NCBI RefSeq assembly: GCF_001619985.1 | Contig: NW_017264197.1 | Coordinates: forward strand, 1,839,041 to 1,903,040 | Reading direction: 5' to 3' | DNA from: Xylona heveae TC161 | Lineage: Eukaryota > Ascomycota > Xylonomycetes > Xylonales > Xylonaceae | DNA length: 64,000 nt | Shown here: positions 33,173 to 43,518 of the stretch, one piece after another | How the letters are laid out: the number at the start of each line of letters is the position of its first letter | How positions within the stretch are numbered: position 1 is the stretch's first letter | The notes under the pieces: model-generated | Seen by the model: the letters and a program-made list of their open reading frames with translations, nothing else | What the model was told of the DNA's origin: nothing | Databases searched by the model: none | Translations under genes and position numbers: made by a program

Positions 33173-35908
33173 ATGGATCCTCCCCAGGCTCAGGGACGAC
33201 GCCGAAGAGCGCCCAAGGCGTGCGTCTTCTGTCGCCAGCGAAAGGTATGTATCTGGTAAATGTGCGGCAGAGAGGAATTGCCTCCAACCGACATGCTCTG
33301 CGTCTGTCGAGTCTTTAGCTGACTCTGGCAATAGATGAAATGCAGCAATGAAAGGCCTCGCTGTATGAACTGCATTGCCTACGAGCAGGAATGTGTATTC
33401 GTAGAAGCCCCAAAGAAGTCTAGGTGAGCATCAATTCTTTTCATTCTCTCGCACTGTTGCCGAAAAAAACATCGTGCCATCAATCATTTTGACATGATAT
33501 ATCGTCGCCAATTCACTCTTTTGCTGACGCAAGCTTCCGCAGGCCATCAAAAGCGCGGATTCTTCATCTGGAGGAGGAGAATCGAAAGCTGCAAGCGCGG
33601 CTGGCGAGCACCGCATCAACCCCGTCTAGTGATGAATCCCAATCGGTCAAAGGAGAGGGCAGTAACGTCAACTCTCCGAGACAGACCGAGCTTTCTCCCT
33701 CGCAGTCTCCCCAGTTGATGTGCCGTGCTTATGATCCGCTTGCAAGAGACGACAAATGGAACCTGTCGTCCATTGGAAGGGTGTCGGCGTTGGACTCGTC
33801 GGGATGGAATGAGTTATTTCAGCAATCGCAGACCCGAAACCCGACCAACGGTGAATCTGTCTACTATAGCCTCGCTGGTGCCTTGCTCAATGACTCGTTC
33901 AATCGAAACGAGGTTGGGCAAGGGTGGGAGAATCCCAAGCTGCCTACTAGGCATGTGCGAGAGCAGCTCATGGCCGAAGCTGCTCGACAACGTATGTGTT
34001 TCGATATGCCTGTATGGCCTAACCCTCGGCGTTGGTGATACTGACCCAAGCATAGGGCAATTGGAGGCCATCAACTTCAACTTCAACCGGCTTGATTTTG
34101 ACGGTGTGGACCGGGACATTGGTTTACAGCTCTTGACGAGATATTGGAATCTCGAACATCAACTTAATCTCTTCGTTTATCGACCAGCATTCATGCGGGA
34201 CATGGCTTGCGGCGGTCGCTACTTTTCGAAACTACTCTTGAATGCAATCTTCTTCACGGCCTCGGTCAATTTTTCAGAGTCCCCTGCGGTGCAGGCAGCC
34301 CACGAGAGTTACCGTCAGAGGTTTAAGGAATTACTGGCGCCGGCATTGGACAGGAGCGAAATCACCACCATTCAAGCTCTATTAATTATGAGTGAAGCTC
34401 TTCTGGCCACGGACGAGGACAGATGTGCCGCTTTCATGTACGAAGGCATGGCATTTCGCATGATCAACGATTTTCACGCAAAGCTGCAGGCTCAGTCAAA
34501 TACGACGCCTAGTCAACTGTCAGTGGAGGAAATGGAAATAAGACGGCGAGTGTTTTGGGGGGCCTTTGGTGAGTGTCTACGCGCGACGCCTTAACAAATA
34601 TATCACTCATCGCGAATAGTTGCCGACAAGCTCAGATCTCTCTATCAAGGTCGACCAATCAGCTTTGAGAACAAGCGTTGGCGAGTACCTTTGGCATTCC
34701 TTGACGATTTTGAGGAAATGGAACTCTGGATGCCATTAGCCAATGCCGAATTATTGTCCTATCCCGGGTATCCGACATACAGCGTCACAACATTTACGAG
34801 CTTGTGCAAGCTCTCCCAAGTCATCAATTGTGTATACAATAAGCTCTATACCGAGGACAGCCTCAGCTATCCCACGGAGCAGTTGGCAAATATCCACAAG
34901 CTCCTACAGGCAAAGCTCCAGTATTGGCACCGGGGACTACCGTCTCACCTTCGATACGATTACTCGGATGCGACTCAAACCATCCCACCACCACACGTGC
35001 TCTCATTATTGTAAGTTGCTCTACAGTATTCTTCTACATGTGGATTGTTGTAAAAGTTTGATAGACTAATCTTTTCCTCCAGAATCACATATCACCTTCT
35101 TATCATACAATTGCATCGTCCGTTCAACAAGGACGGATTTTTACACGCGAAGTTGCCATCAGTGGCATTGAACTCTTTTGATGTTTGCGTCACTGCATCG
35201 AAGGATCTTGTTGGCTTATTAAGGGCGTATGATCGTGCATTTGGAGTTGCAAACGCACCGTTTTTGATCTTTTATGCGACATATGTCAGCGCTATATTCC
35301 TCGTTCGCGAGGCTACACAGAGTACAGGCTCTGAAGCTGTGTCTTGCTTGGACACATGTTTAACACTAATGGGAAGAAATGAGAAGAACGCTCATGTCAG
35401 GGCCGCCAAAGCCGCGGTCTTGGATTTGATGGGTGTTTTGGGAGTGCCTTTCGATCGCAGGGGCAGCAGCGATGTCGGACACACCGGGTCTTCACTACAC
35501 CCTTCTCCTGTTCAATCTCGTCAACTTGAGCTAAATGCAACACCAATGGATATCGCTGTCCACAATCCCCATGACGCCGTTATCGGTCATAATCTCGCAT
35601 TTACTACCGACGACAATTTTAGGAGCCGTCTGGCTGCCGGCCCAGATTTCGATGTCATCATCAACAATTTCATTCGCGGTTTTAACAGCGAAGCAACCGT
35701 TAGTGAAGATGACTCGGATGCTTCCCGGCTTACCAGTCCACATGCTACACCAGCGCCAAGACTGGAAGGTTCGAGGGAAATGATTCTGGCTGGCCACAGC
35801 CCCGTCGATCCAACTCTGGATGAATACATACGGACACATTCGATCGACGCTTCTGCGAACCCATCAGTTCTTCCTTTTGACGAGTCCACGCTTCACGTTG
35901 GGTGGTGA
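33173..35908 (+). CDS. Zn2Cys6 transcription factor with fungal-specific middle homology region
   Basis: Six exons (33173-33244, 33335-33423, 33543-33991, 34056-34568, 34620-35010, 35083-35908) give 779 aa. The zinc cluster has Cys at 17, 20, 27, 34, 37 and 44 (C-X2-C-X6-C-X6-C-X2-C-X6-C) with a basic lead RRRRAPKAC, and intron 1 splits the cluster at RQRK/MKC. A short coiled coil (RILHLEEENRKLQARL) follows for dimerisation. The middle domain contains YWNLEHQLNLFVYRPAFMRD, RRRVFWGAF and VADKLRSLYQGRPISF, typical of the NirA/XlnR-like MHR group. The tail is Ser/Asp-rich. Its targets are not known; nearest genes are the DHA2 transporter upstream and the PrpF-like gene downstream on the same strand. 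Confidence 0.92.
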
Positions 35909-37217
35909 AAACAATGACGAATTTTTTTTTTTTCTTCGGAAGGGGGCGCTATCATGGTTCATGTTTGGTCACACGCTGCTTCTTGGCAACGAGGATGGGT
36001 TTACTGGCTGGTGTGTGTCTTGGTATTTGCATTTGAGTAGAATATGTCGTAATGTCGGGGCCAAGGGAATTGTGGAGTGTGGAGTAACGTTTGCGGAGTA
36101 ACATTACCCCATGGTAGAACCTTAGGACTGGATCTTGGCGAATGCTCGAAATATGGAATATCTTTTCTGGGATTTTGGCTTCAATATTCTGCGCACACCT
36201 GTATGAGCGGCGACATGGCATATTTTTAAGTCTTGGCCTTCTAATTCAGCGATGAATCACTCCGTACGACAGCGGCGTCTTGCATCTGTACAATTTCTCC
36301 TGTAAAGCTGCCAAGGCGAGTCTTGTTCGCCAAGACGAAAATTTTTAGGAGCGGAGCGGTCATTTCCATGGGAGGAAAGATGCCGCGGCAAGTGGACACC
36401 TAACCTTTACGGCTGAAACATCGTCAACTTTAATTCAATCCCTTGCGGGTACGATAAGCCTATTGTAAGCCTATTGTAAGCATATTGAACGGATCTTCTA
36501 AGACACTGCTAATGTTCACAGCATAATTTGGAGCCCAACGGCGGATGTCAAATCTTATTGGAACGGCTTTAGGAGCAACTCACGCAATCGGCTTCGTGCT
36601 CGCTACTCGTACATCAACGAGGGTCAATTTGAAACGCAGCTCAACTACCCAGCAAAGTAACCCTATTCTACGAATGGGTGGGTATCTGCCGGGGTTTCGA
36701 TAACTCAAATGTGAATAGACATGAGAGGATTATGAACAGATTCCCAAAAAGACCATGAAAAATGTCCCGCAAGACATCCTCGATCTCTTGGATCTTCCCG
36801 AGTTTAGCGTGGCAGTGCAAATCACCCACCATTTTTGTCTTGGCCTCGGGTTTGAGTCGTGACCCCTACACGAAAAAAAAAACCCTCTCGAACATACGCG
36901 CATGCTTGCATTGGCCAGCCTTCGGTAGTAGTATGCTTAGGCTACTGGCGTTGAGCGTCAACGGCATATCAGCACGCCCCTGTATGAGGTATGCCACCCG
37001 TGGCAGATTGGTGGTCAAAATCCCACCCTAGCAACCTGGCGGCCATGGGTGAGATGCCGTGGAATGGTGGCAATTGCACATGCGTACCTCTGTACAGTCC
37101 GAGATGAATATATGATGGTTCCTTCTGCACTTTTTTTCTTCTTGGATAGTCGATCACTTTCATTAAACTAGTCTTTCTTGTCTTCAATTGTCCTTTCATT
37201 TTGTTTCATTCTTCAGC
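35909..37217. other. Intergenic region regulator to PrpF-like gene
   Basis: Contains a T12 run after the regulator stop (35922-35933), a direct repeat of CCTATTGTAAG at 36459-36480 and otherwise unremarkable sequence with no supported gene. A pyrimidine-rich stretch (TTTTTTTCTTCTTGG, then TCTTTCTTGTCTTC) lies directly upstream of 37218. Confidence 0.5.
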
Positions 37218-38614
37218 ATGTCTCTCAGCACAAGAATCTTTAGGCGCTTGGCCGCTACGTTGAGCCCGCAGTCAGAGCATGTCAACTCCGTTCCGCATAT
37301 CCCTTTTGCTGTTCCTCTGCCAACAACGGCGAGACCAGATCTTCGTCAAAAGAAGATTAGACGTACTCTCCCTTCTGTTCTTATGAGATCGGGAACGTCC
37401 AAGGGACTCTTTCTTCACCGAAATCATCTTCCTGCATCTCAATCAGAATGGGGTCCTATCATTCTATCTGCTATGGGGTCAAGACATGGAGATAAACGCC
37501 AACTTGACGGAGTTGGTGGAGCAACCTCTACTACGTCCAAGGTGGCCATAGTCTCAAAGTCCACTAGGCCAGGGATTGACGTGGATTACACGTTTTGCCA
37601 AGTTGCAGTTGGAGAGGGAAAGCTCGACATGAGCGGTAACTGTGGGAACATTGCCGCCGGAGTAGCGCCCTTTGCCCTGGATGAAGGATTGGTCAAGGCC
37701 CGACCGGGCCAGAAAGAGGTAAGCATGTGAAAACTCTAGTCCGAGTCAGAGCTACAATGCTAACAATTACAAAGTTGGACGTCAGAGTGTTTAACACTAA
37801 TACGCGCCAGCTCATGGTAGAAACCGTGGAGGTTGGCCCAGATGGAAAGTTTCATGAAGAGGGCGACTACCGGATTAGTGGCTTCAAGGGTAGTGGAAGT
37901 CGCATCAAGATCGCCTTCATCGAACCTGCGGGCAGTGCTACTGGGAAACTATTCCCAACTGGCCAGCGAAAGGATCGCCTGCGAATTGCTTCAACCGATG
38001 CATTCCCCGAATTTGAGGTGGAGGCGACTCTGATTGACTCTGCCAACCCCTTTGTCCTTGTTGATTTGGCTACTCTGCCCGACCACTATCACGCCCTTGG
38101 CCCTGATGCTCCAAGCTCGCTCAGCATTGTCGAAGCGATTCGGAGAGAAGGCGCTGTCAGGATGGGTCTGGCCAAAACCGTCGAAGAAGCAGGCAAAGTT
38201 CGAGGGATCCCGAAGATTGCTCTGCTGTCCCCGGCTCCACTCCCAGAGGCCAACCCTCTCAAGACACCGCCCACTGGAATCTCGGTTACGGCTTACAGTA
38301 TGGGGAAGCCGCACCCTAGCTTCCAACTCACCGGAGCTGTGACTCTGGCCGCAGCGACATGTATTCGAGGAACGGTCGCTTCCGACTTGTCTCTTTCCCC
38401 ATATGCTCTTCCTTGGCAGACACGTCAGACGGTTCTCCAAGAAGACCTCCGCTTGGCGGGCAGCAAGAAAGAGGTCTGCATCCATCACCGAAGCGGGGAA
38501 ATCTTGGCGGAAGTCAACATTGAGGATGATGGAAGCCAAGCGATGGTCAAGGATGCTACAGTATTTCGAACAGCGCAGCGATTGTTCGAAGGGGGAGTGA
38601 TTGTCCGACCATGA
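37218..38614 (+). CDS. PrpF-family isomerase (aconitate/methylaconitate/oxalomesaconate type)
   Basis: PrpF-fold enzymes shift double bonds in unsaturated tri- or dicarboxylic acids (methylaconitate, 4-oxalomesaconate, aconitate). Exons 37218-37718 and 37775-38614 give 446 aa. Seen: LPSVLMRSGTSKGLFL (conserved R-x-G-T-S-K-G anion-binding loop), LDGVGGATSTTSKVAIVS, and LDMSGNCGNIAAGVAPFALDEG with the SGNCGN catalytic-cysteine loop of this diaminopimelate-epimerase-like fold; the second half repeats the fold (VTAYSMGKPHPSFQLTGAV). The first 15 residues (MSLSTRIFRRLAATL) are basic and amphipathic, so mitochondrial import is possible. The 56-nt intron joins KE to LDVRVF. It lies 3' of the regulator and 5' of the mitochondrial carrier. 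The exact substrate cannot be read from sequence. Confidence 0.9.
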
Positions 38615-41208
38615 TTTGACAGGGTGCATTTCGTCTTTACCATTTGCAATTTTTTCTATTTTTATAGACCTTGTTTCTTGGCGTTGTTACGTTTTACCAG
38701 GCTTCAGCGATTCACGTTTATAGAGCTTAATGACGATAATGATAGAGCAGAGCACAAGGCAGGATACTTTCCCAGCCATTGATACCACCAATACATCATC
38801 CTTTCACCATACACTCTTCATGTTTTGATGTGAGCTTACCAAAGTAATGGCGAAGATCAAGGTTCGGCAGATCCTACTCCGTGGCAAAGTGACCTTGATT
38901 TGGACCCATGTCCTGAAATGAACGCGTGTGCAGTGGGTCTCTCTTTATTTGGGGGATCATGACCACGTAAACTCGAAGATGGTCGGTCTAGAACTAGAAC
39001 TGAAGGGTTTCTTGACAAGAAAAAAAAAAAAAAAATAGGATCCCTTGTTTTAACCTTAGCCTTAGCGCCGGAGGCATAAATTCTGAAATGGAACGACGAT
39101 CGACGTCAATTGGGATGCAATAGGGTCAGGTTGTGCATGGGGCTCATGCATGTATCATACAAGGATCTGCGCAACTGCATCGTCACCCCTGGGCCGCCAA
39201 GGCGAAACGTTGTTCCCGCGGGCCGACCGGCACCGATGCGAGTCTTACAATCCCCCCTTGGGAAATATTGGCACAATGGGGGGGGCGAGGTGGAGGAGCG
39301 GAGGAAGGGGGAAACAAAAATGGAGGGGGGGGGGGAATGGTGAATGTGAAAATGATGGAGGAAGAAGAAGATCCACTGTAACTAGAGGGTTGAGGAGGGA
39401 TCAACAATTATTCATTGCAGCGGGTATGGAGACAGCTCCATGGGGTCCTTGTGTTGTGTGGGTGTGGGTGTTTCAAGACCCAGTTACTGTGATTAATTGT
39501 TGACTTCCCCGTTTGGGGTTTGATCGCACTTGGAAGATAGGGAGAGATAGGATTGCCGGTGAGGGCAAGGCCAATAAAGTGCTCGACGATGATGAGTGGA
39601 TGATGATGAGGATGATGAATGGGACGGGGAAAAAATTAGTCTTTGGGTGGAGCGGCGAGCGATGCCAAGACGCGCCAAGAAAGCGGCCCGGATCTCCACT
39701 TCAGCTCCCATCGCTCCTTTTCTTGCGTGAACCGTCGGTCAGCCCGTCTGGGCACCGGGCCACACCGGGCCACACTAACCTCTTCTATCACTTCTACTTG
39801 GCAAAGAGACAAGAGAACGACCACCCAGAGCATCTACGAGTACGAAGCCACGACTCCGTTACTGTCTCATACCAGAAAATCCTCCAAACTGATACCAGTA
39901 GAACCCTCGACGGCGGATATGGTATTATTCTCCCACCCCAGCTAGCGTGCTTGATATCTTCTGCCCCCACGCAAGCACTCTGGCTTGTTTGCTGCCCAAG
40001 ACTAGAAGAATTACAGCGCATCCTTGATTGCGTCGACATGTGTGTTCCCTGAACTTGCCGGTATCGCACCATACTACGATACATGAGATGCAACTGCAGC
40101 GTGAGAGAAAAGCGTGTGTTGCCACCACAAGATCTTTTGCATTAACGCTGATGAGCCGACAGGCACATGCACAACAGGGGATAAGAATAATAATGTTATT
40201 ACTCATATTCGTAACCTTACGAGGCCCCACTTTGCGGCGCAGAAGGGTTCTCACTCGGAGAGAAAACTCCGTATTGGGTCGTTGTTGTTGTCGCCAAGTT
40301 AATAGTATCTGCAACCAAGGCTTGGCACAATATATTTCGCCATCTGATTGACGCCGCTAACGTCAGCAAAATCTCTCTCTCACTCTCTCTCTCTCTCACT
40401 CTTTCTCTCCCTCTCCCTCGTTCCTCTCCCTCACTCTCTTTGTCCCTATCGTCAAAGTTTCACTAATCTGTAGCCAAGCAATGACTACAGCACATGCTAT
40501 CATGTCCGGTCCTTTGCCAACACGTCCGCGCTTCGATAGTTGCCGTCGCACTAGCAAAATTGCCTGCCGAGATGGTGGTGGTGGTGGTGGTGGCGTCGTC
40601 AGGGCGTTCGGATAAATTTCTCTCGCACACAAACCCTCATTTTGACTCACCTCTTCTGAGGTCATCCCGTTTTTCGCTACCGATAGCTCTTCTAGTTGGT
40701 TGCATTGCATATCGTAAACACTGCTGGTGCTGGTGCTGTCGTTGTTGTTGTTGTTGATGATGATGTTGCTACTGCTGCGATGAGGTTCTGATCCCTGTCA
40801 TTGTGCTGCTTCTACGCGTCCACGTCTATCTCCGCGCATCGTCAAGTTACCATGGGTGCTGATTCAAAATGTGCTTATCAGCTGCCCTATCAGCTGCACC
40901 ATGTGCACATCTCACGTTGCTGCCTCGCATCACTCGTTGAGCAATTATTGACCGCCCTCATCGTGCTACTTCATTATCCATCTTCCATCTAATCGTCCAC
41001 CCACAGTGCCTGGAGAAACCTTGTTCTTCTTGACTTTGGAGCCTGGTTTGCCATATGGTTGTCGGGGGCTAGATTGAATTACATGCATTCGATGGCACTG
41101 CCTTGATTCCTTTTGTTCGACAGCCCTACTCGTTGTTTAGCTTGCTCCCCCGCTACCCTTACCCCCTCTGAAGCAGGTCGATACAAGTTCCTGCTTTGCA
41201 CATCAACA
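38615..41208. other. Long low-complexity intergenic region upstream of the carrier gene
   Basis: 2.6 kb. Holds an A16 run (39020-39035), G-rich purine sequence (39280-39370), a direct ACACCGGGCCACACCGGGCC repeat near 39760, a CT tract at about 40369-40441, GGT repeats (40572-40592), CTG/GTT/GAT repeats (40725-40770). Short ORFs with no family resemblance. Likely a promoter and long leader; CT-rich sequence is typical near fungal transcription starts. Confidence 0.55.
40369..40441. repeat. CT-rich simple tract
   Basis: About 70 nt of almost pure pyrimidine made of CT dinucleotides broken by CACT and CCCT. Placed about 0.8 kb before the carrier start, it may mark a core promoter. Confidence 0.75.
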
Positions 41209-42634
41209 ATGGACTATCAGCAGCAGGCTCAGCCGGTAAATCATGTGGTCACTCCGCGACTGGAGCAGCGGCCGGTGCCGAGCAAGGCCAAAGAGAAGCG
41301 CGCGAACGCGATAATAAATTTAATCGGTATGATGCTGTTACAATGTCGCTGCATAGCAGAGTTTTCGCGAGGTAAAAGAATTGGTGATTGACGAGAACAT
41401 GAAGCTGGTGGTGCGGGCGGCATCATGGAAGCCACTGCATGCCATCCTCTAGGTACGTTGAACTTGGTATCTGAATCTCCAAAATCTCAAACTGACAGTG
41501 TATCAGATACGGTCAAGGTGCAAATGCAATTGTCGAAGAAAGCTCGCGTTCCTGGTGTACGTCCACCTCCTACCGACATCTCCCACAAACTCGTCGTATG
41601 AGCGAATCGCGCTAACTCGATGATTGTGCGCGTTCAGTCCCCAAGAGTAGGCTTTCTCCGAACAGGGAGCAACATTATCAAAAATGACGGTCCGCTGGCA
41701 ATATATCGAGGGTTCGGCGCGGTATTCTGGGGCATTATCCCGAAAATGGGTGTCCGATTCGCGAGTTTCGAAACGTATAAGCCCATGCTGGCCGACAAGG
41801 AAACCGGCGCATTGACCGACAAGGCCATTCTTGCAGGTAAGGCCAGATAGTTCCATCTGTCCATTGGCAATAGAGCATTCCAAATTGAGATACAAAATCG
41901 CTAAATTGAATAATAGCTGGTCTGGCTGCTGGTGTCACCGAGGCAGTGACGGTGGTCACGCCCATGGAAGTGCTCAAAGTCCGTCTCCAAGGCCAATCTC
42001 ATTCATTCGCGGATGGAGCGACCGGTCCCAAATATCGCAACGTCGCCCACGCCGTCTATGTCATTTGCCGCGAAGAAGGATTCTTCGCATTATATAATGG
42101 CGTCTTCCTGACGGCGCTTCGACAAGGCACGAATCAAGCCGGTAAGTCAAAAGCCCTTTCTATTCTCTTGCATAATTCCATTCACGTGTGCTGACCCCCG
42201 CCGTAGTCAATCTGACCGTGTACACAAAACTAAAGCAATTCCTGCGCGAGTCTCAGCCAGCATACTCCAACGCCGATCTGCCCGCGTACCAGACGGCACT
42301 CTGTGGTCTTGTCGCCGGCGGCTCAGGCCCGCTGTTCAACGCGCCCATTGATACGCTGAGTATGTCATGTCCTTCAGAGAGCCGAGAGTTACTGTGGCTA
42401 ATGACTATTGCAGAAACCCGCGTCCAGCAATCTCCCATGAAACCAGGCGAAACTGGCCTCACCCACATCCTGCACATTGCCCGCGACATGTTCAAGCAGG
42501 AAGGCTACCATGCGCTGTACAAGGGCGTCACGCCTCGCATCCTGCGCGTCGGCCCGGGCCAGGCCCTGACGTATACGGGCTACGAGTTTTTCAAGGGCAA
42601 GCTGCAGCCCTTGAAGGAGTATTTGAGTTCATGA
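41209..42634 (+). CDS. Mitochondrial carrier, succinate/fumarate (Sfc1/Acr1) type
   Basis: Exchanges organic acids across the inner mitochondrial membrane; the sequence is closest to Sfc1/Acr1 (AcuL in Aspergillus), which exports fumarate for imported succinate during growth on C2 compounds. Seven exons: 41209-41326, 41405-41452, 41507-41556, 41638-41836, 41917-42141, 42207-42359, 42414-42634; 337 aa. The three carrier repeats show PLDTVK, PMEVLK and PIDTLK (P-x-[DE]-x-x-[KR]), with GAVFWGIIPKMGVRFASFE and YKGVTPRILRVGPGQALTYTGYEF. Exons 2 and 3 are only 48 and 50 nt and together rebuild the first signature motif, which crosses their junction. The neighbourhood (PrpF-like isomerase, MFS, regulator) would suit organic-acid metabolism. 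Confidence 0.92.
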
Positions 42635-43270
42635 TCGATCCAGTTTTACAATTATAGAGTTTATAGAGTTTATAGAGATGACTGTTATATACCATGACGA
42701 ATATATTTTATTTTATTGCTATTTTGTTGTTATTATTATTATTATTATATTGTTATTATTGTCATTATTTTTTTTTAATATTCGTTATATATTGTGTCAT
42801 TGATTTGATCATATATTTACCTTTGTATATGCAAAGATTTACCTTACAGCATTTAATGCAAACAAATTTCGCATTGCGCATTTTTATCTTTGTGTTGAGA
42901 GTCTAGTAGAACCACACCCGTATAGAGACAGAACCTCGCTGAACGGGACCTTGGTGTGCGACCGTGCAAGTTATATTCTACTCGACATATCCTATTCGCT
43001 CATTTCCAAGGAGACTCCAAGGAGAACTTGAGCACTGTGAGATTTCATCGTAGAGATCGCAAGACCGCTGAGAATGCCAACGATTAAACTTATCCCGATT
43101 CATGACATTAACACGGCTAGTCGCTGAGATGGAGCATTCATTTCTCTAGCAAATATTTAATCTTGACCTTTACGGTATCTTGTTAAAGATAAACGACTCT
43201 ATTCAATTCGGCACTTCACATCCAAAAAGACTCATGAGAAATAAAATTAGCATTCAGTATTAAAATCATG

Positions 43271-43315
<45 letters not shown>

Positions 43316-43518
43316 ACAAGAAACAAAAACTAAAGCCGTGAGGGTATATACAAAGCAAATCCATTTCCATCAATTTATCCCATTATCCAGATTGCAAAAC
43401 ACATTAACTCTCCCCGTGGCCTATCCATCCCGTGGCCTATCCATCCCATCTCAAATCGTAAACGTATGCCATCCCATCATTCCTCGCGTTTTCTTCGCTG
43501 TCGCATTAAACAATTATA
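42635..43518. other. Convergent 3' intergenic region with ATT repeats and A42 tract
   Basis: Lies between the 3' ends of the carrier (+) and the large disordered-protein gene (-). Holds three copies of TTTATAGAG right after the carrier stop, ATT-rich repeats (42725-42780) and an A42 homopolymer (43271-43312). No gene. Confidence 0.7.
43271..43312. repeat. Poly-A tract, 42 nt
   Basis: An uninterrupted run of 42 A on the plus strand, the longest homopolymer of the window, followed by AGAGACAAGAAACAAAAAC. It could be a remnant of a retroposed poly-A tail, a nucleosome-excluding element between convergent genes, or polymerase slippage. The exact length in the assembly may be unreliable. Confidence 0.9.

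Noticed and set aside
36990-37060. tRNA-like stretch with a GGTCAAAATCCCACC arm
   Set aside because: The loop lacks the TTC of a proper T-loop and no matching acceptor and D stems could be folded by eye.
39513-40052. 179-codon plus-strand ORF in the long region before the carrier
   Set aside because: Low-complexity sequence, overlapping ORFs on both strands, no family resemblance.
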